From Desulfobacterales bacterium CG23_combo_of_CG06-09_8_20_14_all_52_9 (GTDB lineage: Bacteria; Desulfobacterota; Desulfobacteria; Desulfobacterales; UBA2156): a DNA stretch of 17,228 nt. Each line of letters opens with the position of its first letter. Positions within the stretch are counted from its first letter, which is position 1. Positions 1 to 6,721 of this stretch are shown one piece after another. Below the pieces are notes generated by a model that was not told the DNA's origin, ran no database searches, and saw only the letters and a program-made list of their open reading frames with translations. The position numbers and the translations under genes were made by a program. The DNA lies in NCBI GenBank assembly GCA_002771315.1, contig PCSF01000009.1, positions 1 through 17,228 on the forward strand, in the 5' to 3' direction.

Positions 1-383
1 GGAGAGCACTTTATTTTGGCACCAGTATATACCAAAATCAACTTACCCACTCACTGTGAAAAAGAACCAAAAATATTCTCGCAAAAAAAGTGAAGGCATC
101 CCAAACCAATCGAATAACGGGGATCCGGCCGCAGATGCTTTTTTAAAAAATCTGGACGTCGTCCGGGATCTTTCCGCGGCCATACTCACCGTCCTTGCAG
201 CCGCCTCCCGGTACGCCACGAACTTTAATAACACGCCCATCACCTCGGATGGAACGCTTCCTGTGAAACTTTTCGGAAAAAGGCTCAACCTGAAGTGTCA
301 GGCGGAAAAAAGGGGAGAAAGTAATCTTTTTTGATACCACGAGGATTTCCTCTGGAATCGAAAGGATAAGAAGGAGAAATCGG
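1..383. other. Upstream region without a convincing gene
   Basis: No open frame here has both a ribosome binding site and a recognisable product. The longest plus frame (56-334, GTG start) lacks a Shine-Dalgarno sequence and has a low-complexity Lys/Asn-rich start; minus frames across the same bases are equally unconvincing. The stretch contains a 7-bp perfect dyad near its left end (13-38) and the strong ribosome binding site AAGGAG of the thiolase gene at its right end (about 373-378). It is most simply the leader and promoter region of the thiolase gene, but I could not identify a clear -35/-10 pair. Confidence 0.5.
13..38. promoter_or_regulatory. 7-bp dyad, operator-like inverted repeat
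   Basis: ATTTTGG (13-19) and CCAAAAT (32-38) are exact reverse complements separated by 12 bp, so the half-site centres lie 19 bp apart, close to two helical turns. This geometry fits a dimeric regulator. It lies about 345 bp before the thiolase start, which is far for a simple operator, and the regulator is unknown. A chance palindrome in AT-rich DNA remains possible. Confidence 0.25.
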
Positions 384-1652
384 ATGAGTCGTGTCAGCAT
401 CATCGGCGCCTACAACACGAAATTCGGGGCTTTTGTGGAAAAAGACCCACAGACCGGTGAGATCCGGGATACCAAGTCTTATTACGAATTGATGGTGGAA
501 GCGGGACAAGGGGCCATTCAGGACGCCGGTCTTACACCTGAAGAAATTGACGGCATCTGGGTGGGGTCCTGCAGCCCCTCGCTTTTCCTGAACCAGGAAC
601 ATGTGGCCCCTCTGAGCCTGGAGGTGGCCCCGGAAGCACTACGCTTCGTCCCCACCACGCGTACCGAAGGAGCCTGTGCATCCTCTTCGGTAGCACTCTA
701 TAACGCCCTTTTCGGAATCGAATCGGGCCGGTTTCGAAGGGTTCTCGTCATCGGCGTGGAAAAGATGAATCTGCTTTTAACCAAAGAAATGACCCATGTT
801 CTGGCCTGTTCCTCTCATTGGCCTACTGAGGGTTCCAAGGGGATGACTTTTCCCGGGCTTTTTGCCGAGTACGCCAAGGGATACCAGGCTCACTGGAAAC
901 TTTCCGATGAGATGCGCCGAAAGATGTTCGCCGCTGTTTCGGCGCTGTGTTATAAAAATGGCATCCAAAATCCTCTGGCCCATTTTGGAAAAGGGGGCCC
1001 ATCCGATAGATACGGACTCACCACGGCAGAAGCCATTTTGAATCTTCCCGACAGCGGAAAAGGCGGGAATCCTATGATTGCACCGCCGTTGAGGCTGCAC
1101 GACTGCTCCCTGGTCACTGATGGAGCGGCCGCCGTTGTTTTAGCCCCCACAGTGGAGGCCCGATCGATCAGTTCACGGGTGGTGGAAATAGCAGGGATTG
1201 GGATGGCTACGGAGCGTCTTGCCGAAAACACGCGGCCCAATATGCACGAGCTGACGGCGGGGAAAATCTCTGTAAAACGATCCTTCGAGGAAGCCGGAAT
1301 TTCCATTTCCGATGTGGATCTAGCCGAGGTCCACGATTGTTTTACCATTAACCAGATCCTGAGCGTCGAGGCCCTGGGCCTTTCCAGGGACGGTCGCGGA
1401 GGGTGGGATTTCATGGATGGCCGGTACACGCCGGAAGATGATTGTCCCGTCAATCTATCCGGGGGACTCAAGGCCAAGGGGCATCCCGTGGGGGCTACGG
1501 GGACATCCATGCACACGCTGATTTATAAACAGCTTGTCGGTGAACCCATCGGAATATCGCCGACAAAAGGGGAACCGGAGATCGGCGTCGTCTTCAACGT
1601 GGGAGGCTCCGCCGTCACCAACTGCACCACCGTCCTGCGCAGGCTGCGATAG
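384..1652 (+). CDS. Thiolase family protein (acetyl-CoA acetyltransferase / SCP-x type)
   Basis: A 422-residue cytosolic protein of the thiolase superfamily, which makes or cleaves the C-C bond of 3-ketoacyl-CoA using a nucleophilic cysteine. The nucleophile is Cys98 in GACASSS. The downstream HDCF motif (AEVHDCFTINQ) and GGLKAKGHPVGATG, with His367, are the other active-site blocks. The HDCF motif and the overall layout fit the lipid-transfer/SCP-x-like thiolase branch rather than the classical PhaA/AtoB branch, so the physiological substrate is uncertain (beta-oxidation, anaerobic aromatic or branched-chain degradation, or another acyl-CoA route). The ATG is preceded by AAGGAG at good spacing. 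It stands alone: no acyl-CoA dehydrogenase, hydratase or OB-fold (DUF35) partner is visible downstream, although such partners could lie left of the window. Family call is firm; substrate unknown. Confidence 0.93.
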   Translation: MSRVSIIGAYNTKFGAFVEKDPQTGEIRDTKSYYELMVEAGQGAIQDAGLTPEEIDGIWVGSCSPSLFLNQEHVAPLSLEVAPEALRFVPTTRTEGACASSSVALYNALFGIESGRFRRVLVIGVEKMNLLLTKEMTHVLACSSHWPTEGSKGMTFPGLFAEYAKGYQAHWKLSDEMRRKMFAAVSALCYKNGIQNPLAHFGKGGPSDRYGLTTAEAILNLPDSGKGGNPMIAPPLRLHDCSLVTDGAAAVVLAPTVEARSISSRVVEIAGIGMATERLAENTRPNMHELTAGKISVKRSFEEAGISISDVDLAEVHDCFTINQILSVEALGLSRDGRGGWDFMDGRYTPEDDCPVNLSGGLKAKGHPVGATGTSMHTLIYKQLVGEPIGISPTKGEPEIGVVFNVGGSAVTNCTTVLRRLR

Positions 1653-1918
1653 CCGCCGCTAATCCAAAGAGTCGGTCGGGCAGCTTCATATCGCTCCCGT
1701 TTTCTTCATTTGAAAAATGCGTTTCAGATCGAAGGAAGCATTGATGCTTGCCGACAGGTAATGGAAGCGTTTCGTGTTTTGTCAGACAGTCGACGATCTT
1801 GGGAACCAACTCTTATTCTTCGGATGCAACGCCGCATAGATCACGGAAAAATTTTCTCCCATGCAGATCCCCATCAGGTTGAGGCAGCGATTTTTCCAAA
1901 GGAAGATAGGGCTCAAAG
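1653..1918. other. Intergenic stretch with decayed coding sequence
   Basis: Between the thiolase stop and the MITE-like element there is no intact gene. Short frames on both strands lack ribosome binding sites and family resemblance, except for the PHA-synthase-like trace on the minus strand that is listed separately. No hairpin followed by a T-run was seen after the thiolase stop codon. Confidence 0.5.
1821..1880 (-). pseudogene. Possible remnant of a PhaC-type polyhydroxyalkanoate synthase
   Basis: Read on the minus strand, 1880 to 1821 translates as NLMGICMGENFSVIYAALHP. This resembles the lipase-box region of PhaC, whose usual form is close to LLGICQGGTFS followed by YAALYPEKVKNLV. The match includes the cysteine of the G-x-C-x-G box, although the second glycine is replaced by Glu. 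On the 5' side the frame runs back to about 1914 and then meets the repeat element. On the 3' side it stops after about 12 unrelated residues, and a neighbouring frame continues with ELVPKIV, which could be the frameshifted continuation. No intact gene can be built. The resemblance covers only about 20 residues, so this is a suggestion rather than a firm assignment. Confidence 0.35.
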
Positions 1919-2075
1919 TTGACGAATTCGTAAAAAGTCGAAAATCAGATGGCAAAGTAAAAGGTTCAAGTTCAAGGCGTCGCGAATCCCGTGTGATGAG
2001 GCGTACTTATCGTACGTTGAAATCGCAACGGGATGAAGCGCAACGCAGAAATTGAACTTTTTACGAAGCCATCAA
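1919..2075. repeat. MITE-like inverted-repeat element, complete copy
   Basis: The ends are imperfect inverted repeats: TTGACGAATTCGTAAAAAGT at 1919-1938 and, in reverse complement, TTGATGGCTTCGTAAAAAGT at 2056-2075 (17 of 20 identical). The interior is also roughly self-complementary: ATCCCGT near 1987 pairs with ACGGGAT near 2028, and the centre has CGTAC-TTATC-GTACG. The whole 157 bp could therefore fold into one long imperfect hairpin. There is no transposase; a Lys/Arg-rich open frame crossing it looks accidental. Bases 1924-2007 recur at 17145-17228. I recall similar ACTTTTTACGA...TCAA termini as dispersed repeats in Desulfobacterota genomes, which would fit a non-autonomous element. Confidence 0.75.
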
Positions 2076-2089
2076 AGTTGACGAAGTTC

Positions 2090-2109
2090 GAAGCGCCTGT
2101 TGGCGCTTC
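2090..2109 (-). terminator. Hairpin just after epmB, possible transcription end
   Basis: GAAGCGCC (2090-2097) and GGCGCTTC (2102-2109) form a perfect 8-bp GC-rich stem with a 4-nt loop, beginning two nucleotides after the epmB stop codon (2112-2114). In the minus direction the sequence after the stem has no T-run, so this is not a canonical intrinsic terminator. It may instead stabilise the mRNA end or belong to the adjacent repeat element. Confidence 0.35.
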
Positions 2110-2111
2110 TA

Positions 2112-3119
2112 TTAAAGCCCGACATTCAGCGCCACGGACAGGGTGCTCTGTTTGCCGTTTTCGGTATCCACGGCATAGATGGGGCGGGCCAGCCCGGTGG
2201 TATGGCCGCAAAGCGCCCGGGTTAAAAGCGTTTTTCCTAGGGCGATGGGAGTACGAAACGCTTCGTTTCCAGGGGCCATTTCGCAATGAAAAAGATAGTA
2301 GGGCCGGATCCTAATGGATAAAAGTTTTTGGTGCAGCCGCCGAAGGGTGTCTTGGTCGTCGTTGATCCCTCGGAGCAAAACCGCCTGGTTGCCGACATTC
2401 ACTCCCGATGAAAGGAGTTTGAAAATCGCTCTTGCCGTGTGCATCGTGATCTCTTTGGGATGGTTGCAATGGGTATTCACCCAGATGGGAACTCGGTGAA
2501 ATCCACCGAGTATCCGGCAAAGGGGTGCGGTGATGCGCTGGGGAAAGACGATGGGGGTCCGTGTCCCGAAGCGGATCATTTCGATGTGGGGGATTTCCCG
2601 AAGCCGCCTCACCAGATGCTCGATTCTATCGTCCGACAAGATGAACGGGTCGCCTCCGGTGATCAGGACATCCCGGATATGATGGGCCGTTCGGATCCAT
2701 CGAATCCCTTCCTCCACCTTGAGGGATAGAGGTTTCGTTTTTGTCATCACCAGCTCTTTCCGAAAACAAAAGCGGCAGTAACTTGCGCACCGGTCGGATA
2801 CGATGAAGGCCACGCGGTCCGGGTATTTTTGAACGATACATTCAGGAGTCGAATTTCCGGGAAAAGCCGGTGGCAGTGTTTTTTTTGAAAGATCCCAAGA
2901 ACGTAGCGCCCGGACTTCCGCTATGGATGGAATTACCTGCTTACGAATGGGGCAGTTCGGATTGGTTTTATCCATCAGCGATGCAAAATAGAGGGTGGTC
3001 CCCCATCGCGAATCGATGGCACGAAGGGCTGCTTCTTCTTGAGCGGATACGGTGACCAAGGCTTTCAGGTGCTTGATCGTGTTGACACGGTTTTTAAGTT
3101 GTTCGATCCAGGCTTCCAT
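2112..3119 (-). CDS. epmB: KamA/EpmB family radical SAM lysine 2,3-aminomutase
   Basis: A 335-residue radical SAM, PLP-dependent aminomutase. Cys111, Cys115 and Cys118 (CASYCRFC) bind the 4Fe-4S cluster, LITGGDPF is the SAM-binding GGD motif, and PNCPIRKQVIPS is a family signature. Lys323 in ENGKQS sits where the PLP-binding lysine is found near the C-terminus. The protein is short (EpmB of E. coli is about 342 residues; classical KamA about 416) and ends 12 residues after the PLP lysine, as expected for EpmB-like enzymes without the long KamA tail. The divergent neighbour is epmA, so the likely role is converting lysine to (R)-beta-lysine for attachment to EF-P. GGAAGGAAGG lies just before the ATG. 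A free-lysine KamA for beta-lysine osmolyte synthesis is the alternative, but no acetyltransferase AblB is present. Confidence 0.85.
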   Translation of the reverse strand: MEAWIEQLKNRVNTIKHLKALVTVSAQEEAALRAIDSRWGTTLYFASLMDKTNPNCPIRKQVIPSIAEVRALRSWDLSKKTLPPAFPGNSTPECIVQKYPDRVAFIVSDRCASYCRFCFRKELVMTKTKPLSLKVEEGIRWIRTAHHIRDVLITGGDPFILSDDRIEHLVRRLREIPHIEMIRFGTRTPIVFPQRITAPLCRILGGFHRVPIWVNTHCNHPKEITMHTARAIFKLLSSGVNVGNQAVLLRGINDDQDTLRRLHQKLLSIRIRPYYLFHCEMAPGNEAFRTPIALGKTLLTRALCGHTTGLARPIYAVDTENGKQSTLSVALNVGL

Positions 3120-3206
3120 TTCGAACCTTCCTTCCCGTTCGGTTAAAACGGTGCTTCTTTTAGCACAAGAGTTTCAGCCTGCCAATTCCTTGTTTCTGTT
3201 GCGCTC

Positions 3207-4199
3207 TTGTCAAAAAAGATCCGATGGGCTAAATGCAGCAGAATGCCGGATGCCTCTTCACAGATCGTCGAAAGATCGCCCGCACTTTGCCGACTGGGGG
3301 CAAAAAACAAGATCCTCGGAATAAGGGCCCGAATGCTCCAGACCATTCGCCGTTTTTTTATTAAAAACGATTTTCTGGAAATTGAAACCCCTGTCCGCGT
3401 TCCCACATTGGCCCCGGAGTTCCATATTGATGCGGTGACTTCCGAGGGATGGTTTTTACAGACATCCCCGGAGCTTTGTATGAAGAGGATGCTTTGTGCC
3501 GGGTATGATCGCCTTTTCCAGATATGCCGCTGCTTTCGTAAGGGAGAAAGGGGAAGTCGCCACCTCCCGGAATTCACCCTCCTGGAGTGGTATGCCGCCG
3601 GTTGGGACCATTTGCGCCTGATGGATCAGTGTGAAGACTTAGTCCGGGTTGCGGCCAAAGAAGCGGGAAAAGGGGAGGTGCTTATTTACCAAGGTCAAAC
3701 TATCCGGCTTGAAAAGCCGTGGCCGAAGATGACGGTGACCGAGGCCTTTGAACGGTTCGCATCCATTTCCCTTAAGCGGGCGCTTTCCGAAGGAAGATTC
3801 GAAGAGGTCCTCGCCTTTGAGATCGAGCCGCACTTAGGTTTTGAAAAGCCTATTTTTTTGCATCGCTATCCCGCATCTCTGGGCTCCTTGGCCCGATTGG
3901 ATCCAAAGGACCCTTCCGTATCATTGCGGTTCGAACTCTATATCTGCGGAATCGAGCTTTGCAACGGATTCTTTGAATTGACGGATCCGGTGGAGCAGCG
4001 GCGCCGATTTGAAGCGGAGATGGCACAAAGGTTAAAGGCCGGAAAGACCGCATATCCGATGCCCGAGAAGTTCCTCAACGATTTGAAATGGATGCCCGAG
4101 TGCGCCGGAAACGCTCTTGGATTCGATCGCCTGGTCATGCTTTTGACCGATGCCCCGTCCGTGGATGCCGTAGTTGCTTTCTATCCGGAAGCCCTTTAA
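3207..4199 (+). CDS. epmA: EF-P (R)-beta-lysine ligase EpmA (GenX/PoxA/YjeA)
   Basis: A lysyl-tRNA synthetase paralogue of up to 330 residues with only the class II catalytic core and no anticodon-binding domain, matching EpmA length (about 325). Visible blocks are RRFF..NDFLEIETP (motif 1), TSPELCMKRML, FRKGERGSRHLPEFTLLEWY (motif 2), GIELCNGFFELTDPVEQ, and the C-terminal GNALGFDRLVMLL (motif 3). It should activate (R)-beta-lysine as adenylate and attach it to the conserved lysine of elongation factor P. It is divergent from epmB across an 87-bp gap containing a small dyad (GTGCT/AGCAC, 3151-3166). Neither efp nor epmC is in the window. The start is uncertain: TTG 3207 is the longest choice and has no ribosome binding site; ATG 3243 (318 residues) or ATG 3333, the latter preceded by AAGGG, are alternatives. 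Confidence 0.9.
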   Translation: MSKKIRWAKCSRMPDASSQIVERSPALCRLGAKNKILGIRARMLQTIRRFFIKNDFLEIETPVRVPTLAPEFHIDAVTSEGWFLQTSPELCMKRMLCAGYDRLFQICRCFRKGERGSRHLPEFTLLEWYAAGWDHLRLMDQCEDLVRVAAKEAGKGEVLIYQGQTIRLEKPWPKMTVTEAFERFASISLKRALSEGRFEEVLAFEIEPHLGFEKPIFLHRYPASLGSLARLDPKDPSVSLRFELYICGIELCNGFFELTDPVEQRRRFEAEMAQRLKAGKTAYPMPEKFLNDLKWMPECAGNALGFDRLVMLLTDAPSVDAVVAFYPEAL

Positions 4200-4260
4200 G
4201 GTTTTATCAGAAGATATCGCTTGTCCAAATCAAGGTCGCAATTGGGGATGAAAATAGGTA

Positions 4261-4290
4261 TTGACATTTTCTTAAAAAAAAGTCTATTTT
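4261..4290 (+). promoter_or_regulatory. Probable sigma70-type promoter of the hybrid kinase
   Basis: TTGACA (4261-4266) is a perfect -35 hexamer, followed 18 bp later by TATTTT (4285-4290), with an A-tract in the spacer and AT-rich DNA around it. Transcription would begin near 4297 and give a leader of about 100 nt before the ATG at 4398. It lies 60 bp after the epmA stop, so the kinase probably has its own promoter. No dyad that would suggest an operator was seen. Confidence 0.55.
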
Positions 4291-4397
4291 ATAAGTAATT
4301 ATCAAGCCTATCCTATTTGACCTGCGGTGCTATAACGCATGATAAGGGCATTAAAGGCCTCTCGGTAAAAAGACGTATCAGAAGTCGGGGAAGGTCC

Positions 4398-6683
4398 ATG
4401 AAAAACGAACGGATCATGATCGTGGAAGATGACCAGATCCTTGCCGAACATGTTCGGTCTGGCCTGAATGATTGGGGGTATGTTGTCGATGCGATCGTAG
4501 AGGATGGGGAGGGGGCTGTCCGAGAGGCGGAAAGAAAAAAGCCCAATCTGGTTCTGATGGATATCCAATTGAAAGGAGCCATGAGCGGTATTACCGCATC
4601 CGAGATCATCTCGGGCCGGCTCAATATTCCGGTCGTATTTATCAGTGCCCCCGAGGATGAAGCCCTGGTGAAGAAAACGCGCCTTTCCGGAGCCCGCGGT
4701 TATCTTTTGAAACCCATCGACGACCGGATCCTTAAGATTACCGTGGAAAACGCCTTATACCGACACAAAATAGAAGAGGCCTTTTCCGAGAGTGAAAAAC
4801 GATATCGTGGAATCATCGAGGGCATGGCGGAAGGCTATTACGAGGCAAACCTGGCGGGTTATCTGACGTTCATCAACGAGGCCATGGCTCAGATCGTGGG
4901 GCTGCCCAAAGAGCAATTGGTAGGCAAGAACAATCGTGACTTCATGGAGCCCAATACTGCAAAACTCGTCTATAAGAAATTCAACGAGGTCTATCGCACA
5001 GGGGATCCGGTAGAACAGTTTGCTTTTGAATTGAAGACAAAGGAGGGACGAAGCCGGTATCTGGAACTTTCCATCGGCCCTATAAAGAATCGTGAAAATA
5101 GGCCCATCGGTTTTCGGGGGATTGCGCGCGATATCACAGAAAAGCGAAAAACGGAGGTTTCGCTTATTGAAACGCGGAATTTTCTCCAAAATATCCTTAA
5201 CAGTTCCATTGACGGTATTTGCACCACGGACATGAAGGGAAAGATCATCTTTGCCACCCCCAGCTTGCAGGAGATGCTCGGCTTTGATCAGAAGGAACTC
5301 ATCGGAAAACGCGTGTATGATTTATACAAAAACGGAAAACAAGACGCCAAGCACATCATGGGGATTTTAACCCATCATGGGGGTCTTAAAAATCATGAGA
5401 TGCAATTCGTGGCCAAAGACGGCAGGGAGCTTCACATCATGCTCTCGGCTTCCATGCTCAAAGAGAAAGCTGGAAATCCCATCGGAACGCTGGGCATTTT
5501 CAAAGACATCACAGAGAAAAAGCAGATGGAGGAACAGATCCTTCAAAGCCAGAAACACGAGTCCATCGGGGTTCTCGCCGGTGGAATCGCCCACGATTTC
5601 AACAACCTTTTGACGGCGGTGGTCGGCAACATCTCCCTGGCCAGGATGTATGCCAAGGCCGAGGGGAAACTGGCCCAGGTTTTAAACGAGGCGGATCGGG
5701 CCTGCGGCCAGGCCAAAGAACTCACGGAGCGGCTCCTCAACGTCTCTCCTGGAGATAAGCCGGTGAAAAAGGTGGACGCCATCGGAAGACTTATGCAGGA
5801 CGTCACGGTGCTGGTGCTGTCAGGATCCACCGTCTCCAATGATTTCGATGTGCCGGCGGACCTATGGCTGGTGGAATATAATACCGACCAAATGAAGGAG
5901 GTGTTTGCCAATATAGTTCTAAACGCCGTGGAGTCCATGCCCAAGGGTGGACTTCTCCGGGTCAAAGGGCGAAATGTCCTGTTAGACCGAAAGAGGGTGG
6001 ATACCAAAGAAGTCATTGCGGCCGGAAGATACGTGCAGCTTTCTTTTACCGATAACGGCGTCGGCATTCCGGAGGAAAATTTGCAAAAGATTTTTGATCC
6101 CTACTTCTCCACCAAGGAACAAGGGATTAAAAAAGGGACGGGTTTGGGGCTTACCACAGTCTATTCCATCATTAAAAAGCATGGAGGCCACATTCATATC
6201 GAGTCTAAAGAGGGATCCGGGACCACGGTTCATATCTTCCTCCCGGCCTATGGAATTCGGAAGCGGGGAGCGGAGGGGATCGTTAAGCTCGGCGAGGCCA
6301 CGGAGCGGCCAAAAGGGAAAATCCTGCTGATGGACGACGAAGAAATCGTCCGTGAAGTGGTTGGGGAGATGCTTAAAGAGATGGGCTACACGGTGAAATT
6401 CGCCAAGGAAGGGAGCGAGGCTGTAGAACTTTACCATAAAGCCAAGGGAGCCGGTGCTCCGTTTGAGGCTGTCATTCTGGATGTGACGGTGAAAGCCGGC
6501 ATGGGAGGCAAGGAGACCCTCAAATGCCTTTTAGAGATCGATCCTGACATCAAGGCCTTTGTATCGAGCGGCTATAGCAATGAGCCGATCATGCTGGAAT
6601 ATCAGAAATATGGTTTTATCGGCGCTATTGCCAAGCCCTTCAGCATCGAAACCCTCAAGGCAGCCATAGAAGAAAAGCTATAA
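4398..6683 (+). CDS. Hybrid sensor histidine kinase: REC-PAS-PAS-HisKA-HATPase-REC
   Basis: A 761-residue soluble signalling protein with no transmembrane segment. Order: receiver domain 1 (about 5-120, phospho-Asp55 in LVLMDIQL, Lys105 in LKPID), PAS 1 (about 135-250), PAS 2 (about 262-375), HisKA (phospho-His399 in GIAHDFNNLL), HATPase (N box NIVLNAVE, G1 DNGVGIPE, F box FDPYFSTK, G2 GTGLGL), and receiver domain 2 (about 641-761, Asp695 in VILDV, Lys746 in AKPFS). It should sense an intracellular cue through PAS domains, modulated by phosphorylation of the N-terminal receiver, and pass phosphate internally to the C-terminal receiver. No Hpt or DNA-binding partner is adjacent. The open frame extends to TTG 4317, but the ATG at 4398 follows GGGGAAGG and immediately begins the canonical receiver strand, so it is preferred. 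Confidence 0.93.
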   Translation: MKNERIMIVEDDQILAEHVRSGLNDWGYVVDAIVEDGEGAVREAERKKPNLVLMDIQLKGAMSGITASEIISGRLNIPVVFISAPEDEALVKKTRLSGARGYLLKPIDDRILKITVENALYRHKIEEAFSESEKRYRGIIEGMAEGYYEANLAGYLTFINEAMAQIVGLPKEQLVGKNNRDFMEPNTAKLVYKKFNEVYRTGDPVEQFAFELKTKEGRSRYLELSIGPIKNRENRPIGFRGIARDITEKRKTEVSLIETRNFLQNILNSSIDGICTTDMKGKIIFATPSLQEMLGFDQKELIGKRVYDLYKNGKQDAKHIMGILTHHGGLKNHEMQFVAKDGRELHIMLSASMLKEKAGNPIGTLGIFKDITEKKQMEEQILQSQKHESIGVLAGGIAHDFNNLLTAVVGNISLARMYAKAEGKLAQVLNEADRACGQAKELTERLLNVSPGDKPVKKVDAIGRLMQDVTVLVLSGSTVSNDFDVPADLWLVEYNTDQMKEVFANIVLNAVESMPKGGLLRVKGRNVLLDRKRVDTKEVIAAGRYVQLSFTDNGVGIPEENLQKIFDPYFSTKEQGIKKGTGLGLTTVYSIIKKHGGHIHIESKEGSGTTVHIFLPAYGIRKRGAEGIVKLGEATERPKGKILLMDDEEIVREVVGEMLKEMGYTVKFAKEGSEAVELYHKAKGAGAPFEAVILDVTVKAGMGGKETLKCLLEIDPDIKAFVSSGYSNEPIMLEYQKYGFIGAIAKPFSIETLKAAIEEKL

Positions 6684-6721
6684 AGCCAGGAGCCGCATTC
6701 TCAGAAGCGCCGGATCCCCCC

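Noticed and set aside
16..31. Sigma54-like TTGGCAC box
   Set aside because: The -12 element should carry GC (TTGC) at the right spacing, but the sequence there is TATA.
56..334. Plus-strand frame of 92 residues with GTG start
   Set aside because: No ribosome binding site, low-complexity start, no recognisable family; minus-strand frames over the same bases are no better.
384..1652. Thiolase as PhaA of a PHA operon with the phaC-like trace
   Set aside because: The HDCF motif and layout fit the SCP-x-like thiolase branch, the two lie on opposite strands, and no phaB is present.
1710..1922. Plus-strand frame of 70 residues before the repeat element
   Set aside because: TTG start without ribosome binding site. 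The opposite strand gives the better, PhaC-like reading, and the frame runs into the repeat.
1861..2055. Lys/Arg-rich small protein crossing the repeat element
   Set aside because: Most of it is the inverted-repeat element itself. It lacks a ribosome binding site, and a basic composition is expected from such repeats.
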